Assembly: GCF_001298465.1 (NCBI RefSeq)
Contig: NZ_CP012541.1
Location: 124,001-188,000, forward strand
Direction: 5' to 3'
Source: Campylobacter concisus
GTDB lineage: Bacteria; Campylobacterota; Campylobacteria; Campylobacterales; Campylobacteraceae
Length of the DNA: 64,000 nucleotides
Shown here: positions 27,100 to 36,576 of the stretch, in pieces
How positions within the stretch are numbered: the stretch's first letter is position 1
Layout of the letters: each line of letters starts with the position of its first letter
Program-made: the position numbers and the translations under genes
Notes under the pieces: model-generated
What the model saw: only the letters and a program-made list of their open reading frames with translations
What the model was told of the DNA's origin: nothing
The model's database searches: none

Positions 27100-28230
27100 A
27101 TGAAAATTTTTATAATCGGTAATGTCTCGTCTATGATGATAAATTTTAGAGAAGAACTCATAAAACTACTTGTATCAAAAGGGCATGATGTCTACTGTTT
27201 AGTTAGTGACTACAATGAAAAAAGTAGAAAAAAAATAATCTCATTGGGTGCAAAACCGCTTGACCATACTTTAAATACAAAAGGGCTAAATCCATTTAAA
27301 GATCTTATTGCGACATATGATTTGGTTAAACTATTTAGGCAATATAGGCCAGATGCGGTTTTTTCTTTTTTTGTTAAACCAGTTATTTTTGCAACTATAG
27401 CCGCAAAAATAGCAAGAGTACCACGAATAGTAGGCATGATAGAAGGGCTTGGCGGAGCTTTTACAGTTCATAAAAATGGGCAAACAAAAAAGGCGAAAAT
27501 TATCAAAACTATACAAGTTCTTTTGTATAAAATTTCACTACCATTTCTTGACGAGCTTATATTTTTAAATAATGACGATAAAAAGGACTTGATTGATAAA
27601 TACAATATAAAAGCAAAGTCCATAAATATATTAGGTGGTATAGGTGTTGATCTTGATAAATTCTCATATACTAAAGCACCTACTGATCCTATAAGTTTTA
27701 TTTTTATAGCAAGGCTTCTTGCAGAAAAAGGAATATTTGAGTATTTAGAGGCAGCTAAAATCGTAAAAGAAAAATATAAAGATGTAAAGTTTTATATATT
27801 TGGTGGTTTTGATGAGCACAATCCATTTGGATTAACGCAAGAAGAGCTAAAACCTTATCTTGATAGTGGCGTAGTTATATATCCTGGCTTCGTAAATGAT
27901 ATAAAAGAACGGATAGTGAATAGTTCCATTTTTGTCTTGCCTTCGTATTACAGAGAAGGTGTGCCAAGAAGTACGCAGGAAGCCATGGCAATAGGAAGGG
28001 TAGTAATAACCACAAATAGCGTAGGATGTAGAGAAACTGTTGAAGATAGTGTAAATGGGTTTTTGGTACCACCATTTGATAGTAAAATTTTGGCACAAAA
28101 GATGATTTATTTTGTACAAAATCCAGAAATGATAGTCCAAATGGGTATAGAAAGCAGAAAAATAGCTGAAGTAAAATTTAATATAAATGAAAAGAATGAA
28201 AGACTTGCAAAGATTATTATTGGGAAATAA
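27100..28230 (+). CDS. Family 4 glycosyltransferase (PglA-like)
   Basis: 376 residues starting at the ATG at 27100, which has GGAG 5 bases upstream; an ATG 15 bases earlier lacks a site. MKIFIIGNVSSMMINFREEL, MIEGLGGAF and FIARLLAEKGIFEYLEAAK resemble Campylobacter PglA and related retaining transferases that add a hexosamine or 6-deoxysugar near the lipid carrier. The donor E-x7-E site is in YYREGVPRSTQEAMAIGRV. It is the last gene of the locus, so it may act early in unit assembly (inference). Confidence 0.87.
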   Translation: MKIFIIGNVSSMMINFREELIKLLVSKGHDVYCLVSDYNEKSRKKIISLGAKPLDHTLNTKGLNPFKDLIATYDLVKLFRQYRPDAVFSFFVKPVIFATIAAKIARVPRIVGMIEGLGGAFTVHKNGQTKKAKIIKTIQVLLYKISLPFLDELIFLNNDDKKDLIDKYNIKAKSINILGGIGVDLDKFSYTKAPTDPISFIFIARLLAEKGIFEYLEAAKIVKEKYKDVKFYIFGGFDEHNPFGLTQEELKPYLDSGVVIYPGFVNDIKERIVNSSIFVLPSYYREGVPRSTQEAMAIGRVVITTNSVGCRETVEDSVNGFLVPPFDSKILAQKMIYFVQNPEMIVQMGIESRKIAEVKFNINEKNERLAKIIIGK

Positions 28231-28366
28231 CACATTGCTATTTTTTGCTTTTTTAATTTATAGTATTAAAGATTTTAATTTAAAAATTTAGGCTTATCTT
28301 TAGCGGGCTTATCATGATTTAAATAATAAAACCAAGACAAGCTTGCTAGTTTTCTAAGCTAGACTT

Positions 28367-28700
28367 CTACCTTGTTAGTCCACTAACTGGTTTTGTATTA
28401 TTCTTATCAGCCTTTTGTTTTAAAAATTCCTCTTCCTCTTTTGTAGGTTTATACTCATCTTTGAAAAATTTTTTTAGCATTAATTTTTTGCTCTAGCATC
28501 TTCTTCTCATGAATTTTTATATATCGGCTTTTAGTATTCAAGGCAATTTCTAAAGCTAGCCCTGTGTTCTGCATCATAGTGGTAGCTTACACATTTTAGC
28601 TCTTTATCGCTATCAAGGAGTTTTTATGACGACGTGTGAGTCGCCGCTATTGACCGGGTAGTTTTTCATCTTTGCCGATAATTGCGAAGTAAGTGTTAGC
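28367..28700 (-). pseudogene. Decayed gene remnant, minus strand
   Basis: No intact gene lies in this 570-base gap, but minus-strand frames chain together. Pieces include ANTYFAIIGKDEKLPG, NSGDSHVVIK, LLDSDKELKCVSYHYDAEHR, KSRYIKIHEKKMLEQKINAKK cut short here, and a final 37-codon stretch (28480-28367) ending KPVSGLTR. At least four frameshifts or stops separate them. Together they read like one small protein of unknown family. A short ORF of 37 codons with its own ATG at 28480 could still be expressed, but I see no ribosome-binding site. Confidence 0.55.
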
Positions 28701-28785
28701 TAATTCTAATTTTATCCATTGCATTTACTGCTTATAAATAAATTTAATTACCAAGGAATTAAGCTAAATAAAATAGAAAATAAAA

Positions 28786-28791
28786 TATAAT
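28786..28791 (+). promoter_or_regulatory. -10 box of tRNA-Val
   Basis: TATAAT in an AT-rich run, ending 11 bases before the tRNA's first base. This is standard spacing for a tRNA promoter. Confidence 0.65.
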
Positions 28792-28802
28792 CCCAAATCT
28801 TT

Positions 28803-28878
28803 GGTCCCGTAGCTCAGTTGGTAGAGCACTACCTTGACATGGTAGTGGTCGATGGTTCGAGTCCATTCGGGGCCACCA
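28803..28878 (+). tRNA. tRNA-Val(GAC)
   Basis: A 76-base cloverleaf. The acceptor stem is GGTCCCG with CGGGGCC, CCA is encoded at 28876-28878, the anticodon loop TTGACAT gives GAC, and GGTTCGAGTCC forms the T arm. GAC reads valine GUC and GUU codons. It stands alone between gene debris and the symporter gene, just past the polysaccharide locus. Confidence 0.97.
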
Positions 28879-28953
28879 CTTCTAATAAAACATCCTAAAA
28901 TAAAAGATTTAAAAATTAATTATTAGTAAATTTTCTAAAGATGCGGTAAAGAT

Positions 28954-30387
28954 TTATTTCAAATAATCTTTCACATCATACTCTTTGCCAGCATCGTGAT
29001 CTTTTAAAAGTTTTGCCACGATAGGGCTTAAAATGATGATGGCAATTAAATTTGGCACGACCATCAAACCATTAAACATATCTGCTAGACTCCATACAAA
29101 ATCAACCTTTTGCAAGCTTCCCAAAAATACAAAAACGACTACTAAAATTTGAAAAGCTCTGACCGCTTTTGCCCCAAGAAGGTATCTTACGTTGATTTCA
29201 GCAAAATAGTACCATCCAAGAATCGTTGTAAATGCAAAGAAAAATAGGCAAACAGCTACGAAACTATATCCGCCAACCTTACCAAAGATATGCGATGAGA
29301 AAGCCTCTTGTACCAAGGTTATGCCTGTAAAGACTGCTTTGCCATTTTCAAAGCTAATAACATTTGCAGTAAGCACTACAAAAACGGTGATATTTAAAAC
29401 GATAAAAGTATCTACAAATACGCTCATTATGCCAAGTACTGCTTGATCGACCGGGTGTTTGACATTAGCTGCGGCGTGTGCGTGCGGAGTTGAGCCCATG
29501 CCAGCTTCATTACTAAAAAGACCCCTTGCTATGCCGTATCTCATCGCAGCTGCTATACTAGCTCCAGTTGCTCCACCCCACGCAGCTGAAGGATCAAATG
29601 CTGCTTTGTAGATAAGCAAAACTGCATCTGGAATTTCGTGAAAATTTAAAGCGATAATGATTAGTCCAACACCTACATAAAGTAAAGCCATCAAGGGCAC
29701 GATCTTTTCAGCCACTCTTGCGATCGCCTTTACGCCACCTATAAAGATGACTGCGCAGACGATTGCTAAAAAAGCTCCAGTTATCCACTGAGGTATACCA
29801 AAGGCTCCTTTAAAGCCGTCTGAGATCGAGTTTGCTTGCACCATATTGCCGATAAAGCCAAGTGCGATAATGATAGCGATAGCGAAAAAGCCAGCTAAAA
29901 TTTTTGCCCATTTTCCCTTTAATCCACGACTTATATAAAATGCCGGACCGCCTATCGTGTGCCCGCTATCATCTTTTGTACGGTAAATTTGAGCTAGGCA
30001 AATTTCAGCAAAATTTGTAGCCATGCCTAAAAACGCAGCGCACCACATCCAAAAGATCGCTCCAGGACCGCCCATGATAAGAGCCGTTGTCGCACCTACT
30101 AGATTGCCAGTGCCAACTTGTGCGGCGATCGCAGTTGCGACCGCTTGAAACTGGCTCATACCGGCCTTGCCAGCAGCTTCACCGTGAAGTGAGAAATTCC
30201 CAAAAAGCTCTTTTAGGCCCATTTTAAACTTAAAAATTTGAACAAACCCAAGCCTAATAGTAAAAAATAGTCCGGTGCCACAAAGTAGGGCAATAAGAAA
30301 GTATGGACCCCAAAGAAATGAATTTATACTCTCAACGCAATTATTTAAAATTTCAGCAAAATTTGTAGGCATTTTCTTGACTTTCAT
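28954..30387 (-). CDS. Alanine/glycine:cation symporter (AGCS family)
   Basis: A sodium-coupled amino-acid importer of the inner membrane, 477 residues with about ten membrane segments. Family signatures are present: VATAIAAQVGTGNLVGATTA, GPAFYISRGL and FSNEAGMGSTPHAHAAA. The start ATG at 30387 is followed five codons later by a second ATG, so the N-terminus is uncertain. Single gene, downstream of a gap full of debris. Substrate is probably alanine or glycine. Confidence 0.93.
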   Translation of the reverse strand: MKVKKMPTNFAEILNNCVESINSFLWGPYFLIALLCGTGLFFTIRLGFVQIFKFKMGLKELFGNFSLHGEAAGKAGMSQFQAVATAIAAQVGTGNLVGATTALIMGGPGAIFWMWCAAFLGMATNFAEICLAQIYRTKDDSGHTIGGPAFYISRGLKGKWAKILAGFFAIAIIIALGFIGNMVQANSISDGFKGAFGIPQWITGAFLAIVCAVIFIGGVKAIARVAEKIVPLMALLYVGVGLIIIALNFHEIPDAVLLIYKAAFDPSAAWGGATGASIAAAMRYGIARGLFSNEAGMGSTPHAHAAANVKHPVDQAVLGIMSVFVDTFIVLNITVFVVLTANVISFENGKAVFTGITLVQEAFSSHIFGKVGGYSFVAVCLFFFAFTTILGWYYFAEINVRYLLGAKAVRAFQILVVVFVFLGSLQKVDFVWSLADMFNGLMVVPNLIAIIILSPIVAKLLKDHDAGKEYDVKDYLK

Positions 30388-30821
30388 TGGTGTAGTTTAG
30401 AGAGCGAGTATATTTAAAAAAATATAAAATTAGAATAAATAAGAAAAATTTTTTAGCTTGGCTTAAAATTTCGTGCTAGTTTTCGGCTTACTCGCGGTGA
30501 ATTCGTTTTTTACTAGCAAGATTTTGCGACCAATATTTTTACGCTCTAAGGCGTTTTTTGATTGATAATTTCTAAAATTATGTTTTTGCATGTTTTAGGC
30601 AACTTTTTTGAGAAATTCGCAATCTTTCTTGCGTAGATATAACTTGGCAAAACGTATGGCTATTAGTTTTGCTAAAAATTTTATCAAAAGCGTTTAAAGG
30701 CTTTGGTATTAAATTTTGCTTCATTGTTATTTGCTGGATTTGCCATATTTTGTCCGCTATTTAACTTGCTGGTAGCCAAACTTTGCGTCAAATTTTCTCG
30801 CCGATCGCCGCCCAAAGCTGT

Positions 30822-30932
30822 TTAAAAATTTTCTGGAAATCCGCTTGCTTTGCCATAAGCTGTCGTTAATCTACTCCAAGGCACGTATCCTATCTTTAAA
30901 TTTGCGATGTATGCTAAATTTTGCTCGTTCAT
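30822..30932 (-). pseudogene. Truncated gene remnant (36 codons)
   Basis: A minus-strand frame from ATG at 30932 encodes MNEQNLAYIANLKIGYVPWS then RLTTAYGKASGFPENF before a TAA. It reads like a real N-terminus (Trp..Leu..AYG.A..FP) cut by a frameshift; the next frame continues QLWAAIGEKI, then stops. The rest of the 600-base gap 30388-30985 shows no other coding pattern. I recall similar AYG.A..FP starts in Campylobacter hypothetical proteins but cannot name the family. Confidence 0.5.
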
Positions 30933-30985
30933 CTACATTTCTTTTAAAATTTACTCCATAAATCTGACAGAGTAAAGCCCAAAAT

Positions 30986-32170
30986 TTAGCCCTTGGATTT
31001 TATTTTATCTAGCCACTCATTTAGCGTCTTCTCAAAGCCTATGCCCTTGCTTTTGTAAAAAACGAGCGGTTTTTCTAGGTATTTTTGCTCGACCCAGCCG
31101 CCAAAATCATGCGGATAAAGGTAGTCTTTGCTCTCTTTTGTGTGATTTTTTAGATATGGTGGGATCTTTAAAATTTCTTCGCTTTGCACGTATCTTAGGG
31201 CGGCATTTATCGCGTTGTAGCTCGAGTTTGACTTTGGCGAGCTGGCTAGATAGACGGCGCACTGAGCCAGTATAATCCTAGCCTCTGGAAAGCCTATCTC
31301 TTTTACCGCGCTTAGCGTGCTGGCGGCTAAATTTAGCGCATTTGGGTTTGCGTTGCCGATGTCTTCGCTGGCAAATATCGCCATCCTTCTAGCGATGAAG
31401 TCCGCGCTCTCGCCTGAGTCTATAAGCCTTGCTAGGTAGTAGATGACGGCATTTTCGTCGCTTCCACGCAGGCTTTTTATAAAAGCACTTGCTAGCTCGT
31501 AGTGCGTGTCGTCCTCTTTTGCCCCCTCTTTTAGGGAGTTTTGGCGAAGTATTTTTAAATTTTCTAAGCTCACATTTTCATCAAGCGTGACGGCAAATTC
31601 TAGTAAATTTAGCATAGCTCTTGCGTCGCCGCCGCTACTTTTAAAGAGATACTCTTTTGCCTCTTCGTCAATGCTAAATGAAATTTGCTCTTTTATCTTG
31701 CCAAGAAGCTCCTCAAAATCGCCACTGCTAAGCGGCCTAAACTCAAAGAGCATCGAGCGACTTCTGATGCCTGAGCTTAGCGTGAAAAAGGGATTTTCTG
31801 TGCTTGCACCGATGACTAGGGCTTTATAATTCTCCATTGGTATTAGCAAGGCTTCTTGCTGGGTCTTGCTAAGCCTGTGGATCTCGTCTATGAAAAAGAG
31901 TGGCTTATTTAGGGCGTTTTCGTAGTTTTTTAAAATTTTACGAAAGTCATCTATCTTTAAATTTCCGCCGTCAAACTCGTAAAAGTCGTAGTTTGCCCCA
32001 CTTGCCACAGCCCTTGCAAAGCTCGTCTTGCCACAGCCTGCTGGACCGTAAAATATGGAGTGCGGGATCTTTTGTGTAGCTATAAATTTTAAAAAAGCCG
32101 CTTTGACTGCCTTTTGGCCACAAATTTCATCCAAATTTTTTGGTCTAAACATCAGTGCAAGTGAGCTCAA
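30986..32170 (-). CDS. rarA: Replication-associated recombination protein A (AAA+ ATPase)
   Basis: RarA/MgsA acts at stalled replication forks. The AAA+ core shows Walker A GPAGCGKTSFA, Walker B LFFIDEIHRLS, GASTENPFF (sensor 1) and the R-finger region; the C-terminal clamp-loader-like domain follows. I start it at TTG 32170, with AAAGGA 6 bases upstream, giving LSSLALMFRPKNLDEICGQ and 394 residues. A longer frame back to 32218 overlaps the neighbour. It follows the Nim-like gene by 10 bases, so it is probably co-transcribed. Confidence 0.93.
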   Translation of the reverse strand: MSSLALMFRPKNLDEICGQKAVKAAFLKFIATQKIPHSIFYGPAGCGKTSFARAVASGANYDFYEFDGGNLKIDDFRKILKNYENALNKPLFFIDEIHRLSKTQQEALLIPMENYKALVIGASTENPFFTLSSGIRSRSMLFEFRPLSSGDFEELLGKIKEQISFSIDEEAKEYLFKSSGGDARAMLNLLEFAVTLDENVSLENLKILRQNSLKEGAKEDDTHYELASAFIKSLRGSDENAVIYYLARLIDSGESADFIARRMAIFASEDIGNANPNALNLAASTLSAVKEIGFPEARIILAQCAVYLASSPKSNSSYNAINAALRYVQSEEILKIPPYLKNHTKESKDYLYPHDFGGWVEQKYLEKPLVFYKSKGIGFEKTLNEWLDKIKSKG

Positions 32171-32180
32171 ATTTGTTCCT

Positions 32181-32708
32181 TTAATTTGCTGGTTTTGGTA
32201 AAATTTTAGCCTTAGCACTAAGGCTCTCTATCTTTAGCTCGTAAATTTTCATGATACCAAGTCCGTAATTCGCAGCCACGTCAAATGTGCTCATCGCATA
32301 TGCTGTGTATTTTTGGCTAAGAATTTTTAAAATTTCATATCTTTTGGCCTCGTCCTCGACCTCGTAGGCTCTTGTTTTTGCGATCGCACTTTTATATTCA
32401 GTCGTAAAAACCTTGCCTCCAAGTGCCTTGCCATCGTCTTTTATCGCATCTAGCTCGCTATCATTTAGATACGGGACTTTGTTAAAACCAACGCAGACAA
32501 ACTCTACTTTTCGTCCATCTTGAAGTAGTTTTGCCTTACAGCCAGCGGTAGCTCCGTGTATAAAAATGCTTTCACCAACTCTAACAGGCGAGATCGGTAC
32601 GCTAAAAATTTCTCCTTCATCATCCACGCATGAAATTACCGCATATTCGCATTCATCTATGATTTTTAAGCCATCTTCACGGCTTAGCTCTCTATCTTTT
32701 CGTCTCAT
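32181..32708 (-). CDS. Pyridoxamine 5'-phosphate oxidase-like flavin-binding protein (NimA type)
   Basis: 175 residues beginning MRRKDRELSREDGLKIID, the standard start of the 5-nitroimidazole reductase-like family of split-barrel FMN proteins. FSVPISPVRVGESIFIHGA and GCKAKLLQDG support it. Most family members have unknown physiological roles; drug resistance cannot be inferred from sequence. It lies upstream of rarA on the same strand, with AAAAAGGA before its ATG. Confidence 0.85.
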   Translation of the reverse strand: MRRKDRELSREDGLKIIDECEYAVISCVDDEGEIFSVPISPVRVGESIFIHGATAGCKAKLLQDGRKVEFVCVGFNKVPYLNDSELDAIKDDGKALGGKVFTTEYKSAIAKTRAYEVEDEAKRYEILKILSQKYTAYAMSTFDVAANYGLGIMKIYELKIESLSAKAKILPKPAN

Positions 32709-32788
32709 TTTTTATCCTTTTTTTGAAAGAGTATTTTAAAATTTAAGTGCTTAAAGGCTAGTATAACGCAAAAATTTCAAGGAAAAAC

Positions 32789-33082
32789 ATGAAAAAAATA
32801 GCTATTTTTGCCATTTTGCTTGGCGTAAATTTAGTCCATGCAAACGATGTTTGCAATGAATATATCAAACAAAGTAGGCTCTATCTTGACGAGTTTTATG
32901 CCAAAGAGAGCAAGCGACTTGCAAATGATGAAAAGGCGTTAAGGCTTTTTGAGCTTAAATTTGATGAGCTTAAACAAAGACAAAGCGGTCAAGAAGCCAT
33001 AATTTTGCAAAACAAAGATGAGAAATTTTGCAAAAGAAAGCTTGAAGAGACAAACAAGCTTTTAAATGATCTAAAAAAATAG
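32789..33082 (+). CDS. Small secreted hypothetical protein
   Basis: 97 residues. A signal peptide (MKKIAIFAILLGVNLVHA) is followed by a charged, helical, lysine- and glutamate-rich mature part with two cysteines (DVCNEY and KFCKRK). No family recognised. CAAGGAAAAAC precedes the ATG. It ends one base before the convergent ung stop. A periplasmic location is inferred. Confidence 0.75.
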   Translation: MKKIAIFAILLGVNLVHANDVCNEYIKQSRLYLDEFYAKESKRLANDEKALRLFELKFDELKQRQSGQEAIILQNKDEKFCKRKLEETNKLLNDLKK

Positions 33083-33083
33083 A

Positions 33084-33776
33084 TCAAATTTTTACGTTTA
33101 GATCCCAGTCTATTGGCGTTTTGCCGTGGTTTGCTAGGTAGATATTTGCTTTTGAGAAGTGACGGCAGCCAAAAAATGCTCCACGAGCCAGTGGGCTTGG
33201 ATGTGCTGCCTCTAAGATGAGGTGCTTGCTGGCGTCAATGAGCGGTGCTTTGGCTCTGGCTGGATTGCCCCAAAGCATAAAAACTACGTTGTGTAAATTT
33301 TCGCTTATCTTTTTTATGACGGCGTCTGTAAAGCCCTGCCAGCCAAAGCTTGCGTGAGAATTTGCCACTCCAGCACTAACGCTTAAAGTTGAGTTTAGAA
33401 GCAGCACGCCTTGCTTTGCCCATTTTGTTAGATCGCCGCTATTTGGCTCTTTTATGCCAAGATCAGCGTAAATCTCTTTATAGATATTTATAAGACTTGG
33501 TGGGACTTTTACGCCATTTGGTACTGAAAAGCTTAAACCCATGGCTTGATTTGCGCCGTGATATGGATCTTGTCCTAGGATGACTACTTTGACGTCGTGA
33601 AATGGCGTTAGGTTAAATGCATTAAATATAAGCCCACTTGGCGGATAGACGACTCCAGCGCTCTTTGCTTTTAAGAAATTTTCTTTGATGCGAGCGAAAT
33701 TTTCACTCAAAAGCTCATCTTTTAGCACCTCTTTCCAGCTTGGTTCGATCTTTACGTCATCTAAATTTATCTGCAT
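33084..33776 (-). CDS. ung: Uracil-DNA glycosylase
   Basis: Ung removes uracil from DNA as the first step of base excision repair. The water-activating motif GQDPYHGANQAMGLSFSVP and the DNA-binding loop AAHPSPLARGAFFG are intact. 230 residues is a normal length. It is a single gene, convergent with the small secreted protein gene and divergent from the YbaK-like gene. Confidence 0.97.
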   Translation of the reverse strand: MQINLDDVKIEPSWKEVLKDELLSENFARIKENFLKAKSAGVVYPPSGLIFNAFNLTPFHDVKVVILGQDPYHGANQAMGLSFSVPNGVKVPPSLINIYKEIYADLGIKEPNSGDLTKWAKQGVLLLNSTLSVSAGVANSHASFGWQGFTDAVIKKISENLHNVVFMLWGNPARAKAPLIDASKHLILEAAHPSPLARGAFFGCRHFSKANIYLANHGKTPIDWDLNVKI

Positions 33777-33838
33777 TTTCCTGCCTTTTTTGGTTTTAGC
33801 TGTATAATTTTAACTAAATTTATCCAAAGGAAAGAGCG

Positions 33839-34405
33839 GTGTCTGAGCAAATTTTTAATAAAATCCATGACCTTCTTACTAAAAACGAGGCTAAATTTAG
33901 GGTGATAGAGCATGAGAGTGCTAGGACTTCAGAGGAGGTTGCTAAGATAAGAGGTACGAAGATGAGCCAGGGCGCAAAGGCGCTGGTATGCTCTATAAAG
34001 GGCGTAGATGAGGAGAAATTTAGGCAAATTTTTAAAGATGAAAATGTGCTAAATGATTATTTGCTAAGCGATGAAAAGCCAGCGATGAAGGCTGGTAAAA
34101 TTTATATTTTGGCTGTATTGCCAGCCGATATGCAGGCAAATCTTGATAGCTTGACACAAAAATTTGACGGCAAAAGGGCAAGCCTAGCTAGTCCAGATGA
34201 GGTTTTGGAATTGGCAGATTGTGTTTTTGGTTCGGTGCCACCATTTAGTTTTCATAAAAATTTACACATTGTAGTTGATGAAAGGTTACTACAAAGAAAC
34301 GATGAGATCGCGTTTAATGCGGGGCTACTTGATAGATCGATCATTTTAAATACAAAAGATTATACGAAGATAGTGCAACCAACGCTAATAAATTTTGCAG
34401 AATAA
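33839..34405 (+). CDS. YbaK/EbsC-family aminoacyl-tRNA deacylase-like protein
   Basis: 188 residues. The family clears mischarged tRNAs in trans or works as a related editing domain. RVIEHESARTSEEVAKIRGT, the GAKALVCSIKG strand with its lysine, and FGSVPPFSFHKNLHIVVDERL with the GSVPPF loop are diagnostic. It begins with GTG (33839) preceded by AAGGAAAG. The tRNA substrate cannot be told. A hairpin follows the stop. Confidence 0.85.
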   Translation: MSEQIFNKIHDLLTKNEAKFRVIEHESARTSEEVAKIRGTKMSQGAKALVCSIKGVDEEKFRQIFKDENVLNDYLLSDEKPAMKAGKIYILAVLPADMQANLDSLTQKFDGKRASLASPDEVLELADCVFGSVPPFSFHKNLHIVVDERLLQRNDEIAFNAGLLDRSIILNTKDYTKIVQPTLINFAE

Positions 34406-34408
34406 AAA

Positions 34409-34436
34409 AGTGCCAGGCTAACCACTTCCTAGCACT
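34409..34436 (+). terminator. Hairpin after the YbaK-like gene
   Basis: AGTGC-C-AGG pairs with CCT-A-GCACT with one mismatch, 4 bases after the stop. The tail is AT-rich without a clean T-run, so termination is only probable. Confidence 0.45.
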
Positions 34437-34755
34437 AAATATTGTCGGGAGAAAAATGAATTTAAATAATGCAAAGACGAGAAATTGCTAAATTCATTTC
34501 AAGAACAAATATTATCAGGCATAATCTTAAAATATAATAAATTATATAAATAAAAATCTTTAAATTTAGGGATTTAGACATTTAAATATAAATATATATA
34601 TTTTATAAATAAATTTATAGATCAAAGCTTGTGGATTTAAAAAGAATTTATAAAAATTTGCTTAGTAAATATTAAGTTTAGCTTAAAGCCCATTTAGATA
34701 AAATCCTTAATCGTTCTTTTATCGTAAAAAAGACAATTTGATATAAGGAAAAACA
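34437..34755. other. AT-rich intergenic region upstream of thrS
   Basis: No coding pattern on either strand. It should hold the thrS promoter; GATATAAGG just before the thrS ribosome-binding site is part of the 5' region. I see no T-box-like or other strong leader structure. Confidence 0.4.
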
Positions 34756-36576
34756 ATGAGCGATATCATCGCATACAAACTAAATGGCGAAATAGTCGAT
34801 ACACAAAGTATCGCAGGGCGCGAAAGTGGTGCCGAGCCTATCTATTTTGACAACTCAAAAGAAGCACTACACGTTATTAGACACTCCTGTGCGCACCTCA
34901 TGGCACAAGCTATCAAATCACTCTATCCAAAGGCGAAATTCTTTGTCGGACCAAACGTAGAAGATGGATTTTATTATGATTTTAGAGTTGATGATGAGGG
35001 CACGAAACTAGGCGAGAGCGATCTAGCAGCGATCGAAGATAAGATGAAAGAGCTTGCTGAGAAGAAATTTGACATCGTTAAAACCTGCTCAACTAAAGCT
35101 AATATGAGCGATAAATTTAAAGATGACGACCTAAAACAAGAGGTCTTAAAAAGAATCCCAGATGGTGAAGTTAGTAGCTACGCGCAAGGCGATTTTGAAG
35201 ATCTTTGCCGCGGACCACATGTGCCAAATACTAAATTTTTAAAATTTTTCAAGCTTACACGCGTGGCTGGGGCTTATCTTGGCGGTGATGAGAACCGTGA
35301 GATGCTAACTAGAATTTACGGCACAGCCTATGCAGATAAAGAGAGTTTAAAAGAGCACATCCACATCATTGAAGAGGCTAAAAAGCGTGATCACAGAAAG
35401 CTTGGCACCGAGATGAAATTATTTACTTTTGATGAAGAAGTGGGTGGCGGCTTGCCGATATGGTTACCAAATGGCGGACGCTTGCGCTCTAAGTTAGAGC
35501 AAATTTTATACAAAGCTCATCGCGACCGTGGCTATGAGCCAGTGCGTGGGCCAGAGCTTTTAAAGGCTGATGTGTGGAGAAGAAGCGGTCACTACGCAAA
35601 CTATAAAGAAAATATGTACTTTACGACGATTGACGATGCGGAGTATGGCATAAAGCCGATGAACTGCGTTGGTCACATCAAAGTTTATCAAAGTGATATC
35701 AGGTCTTACCGCGATCTACCGCTTAAATTTTTCGAATACGGCGTAGTGCATCGCCATGAAAAAAGTGGCGTTTTACACGGACTTTTCAGAGTGCGCGAAT
35801 TTGCCCAGGATGACTCGCACATCTTTTGTATGCCAAGTCAAATCAAAGAAAATATCCTAGAAATTTTAAAATTTGCTGGCAAGATAATGGAGAATTTCGG
35901 CTTTCACTATGAGATGGAAATTTCAACCAAGCCGGCAAAAGCGATCGGTGGGGACGAAATTTGGGAAACGGCGACCAAAGCACTAAAAGAAGCGCTTGAC
36001 GAAAACGGCTTTAAATACGGTATCGACGAGGGCGGTGGCGCATTCTACGGTCCAAAAATCGACATCAAAATCACCGACGCGCTAAAACGAAAATGGCAGT
36101 GTGGCACGATCCAGGTCGATTTTAACCTACCTGAGCGCTTTGATCTAGGCTACATTGACGCAAATAACGAACGCCAGCGCCCTGTAATGCTTCACAGAGC
36201 CTTGCTTGGTAGTTTTGAGAGATTTATAGGAATTTTACTTGAGCACACTGCTGGTGAGTTGCCATTTTTCATCGCTCCAACGCAGGTCGTCATCGTGCCT
36301 ATTAGCGACGCGCATTTAGACTACGCAAAAGAAATTTCACGCGAACTAAGAAAGATTAACGTCGATAGCGAGATCGCAAGTAAAAATGAGAGTTTAAATA
36401 AGAGAATAAGAACGGCTGAAAAACAAAGGGTGCCTATGATAGTCGTGCTAGGTGACAACGAAGTAGCGAACAAGAGCGTTGCGCTACGCGACAGACAGGC
36501 TAGGACGCAGAGCGATATGAGCTTGGCGGAATTTATAAATTTAACGAAGGAGAAACTTAGTGAGGTACATTTTTGA
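34756..36576 (+). CDS. thrS: Threonyl-tRNA synthetase
   Basis: ThrS charges tRNA-Thr. At 606 residues it is shorter than the E. coli enzyme because the N-terminal TGS domain is reduced to about 35 residues. The editing domain shows [12 protein letters not shown] and [10 protein letters not shown]. The class II core shows [12 protein letters not shown] with the zinc-binding cysteine, motif 2 [20 protein letters not shown], and motif 3 [13 protein letters not shown]. The anticodon-binding domain forms the last 100 residues. AAGGAAAAAC precedes the ATG. It overlaps infC by 4 bases. Confidence 0.97.
   Translation: MSDIIAYKLNGEIVDTQSIAGRESGAEPIYFDNSKEALHVIRHSCAHLMAQAIKSLYPKAKFFVGPNVEDGFYYDFRVDDEGTKLGESDLAAIEDKMKELAEKKFDIVKTCSTKANMSDKFKDDDLKQEVLKRIPDGEVSSYAQGDFEDLCRGPHVPNTKFLKFFKLTRVAGAYLGGDENREMLTRIYGTAYADKESLKEHIHIIEEAKKRDHRKLGTEMKLFTFDEEVGGGLPIWLPNGGRLRSKLEQILYKAHRDRGYEPVRGPELLKADVWRRSGHYANYKENMYFTTIDDAEYGIKPMNCVGHIKVYQSDIRSYRDLPLKFFEYGVVHRHEKSGVLHGLFRVREFAQDDSHIFCMPSQIKENILEILKFAGKIMENFGFHYEMEISTKPAKAIGGDEIWETATKALKEALDENGFKYGIDEGGGAFYGPKIDIKITDALKRKWQCGTIQVDFNLPERFDLGYIDANNERQRPVMLHRALLGSFERFIGILLEHTAGELPFFIAPTQVVIVPISDAHLDYAKEISRELRKINVDSEIASKNESLNKRIRTAEKQRVPMIVVLGDNEVANKSVALRDRQARTQSDMSLAEFINLTKEKLSEVHF

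Noticed and set aside
28231-28366. Possible terminator after the glycan locus
   Set aside because: AGCTT/AAGCT pairings near 28340 are short and not followed by a T-run, so I do not list one.
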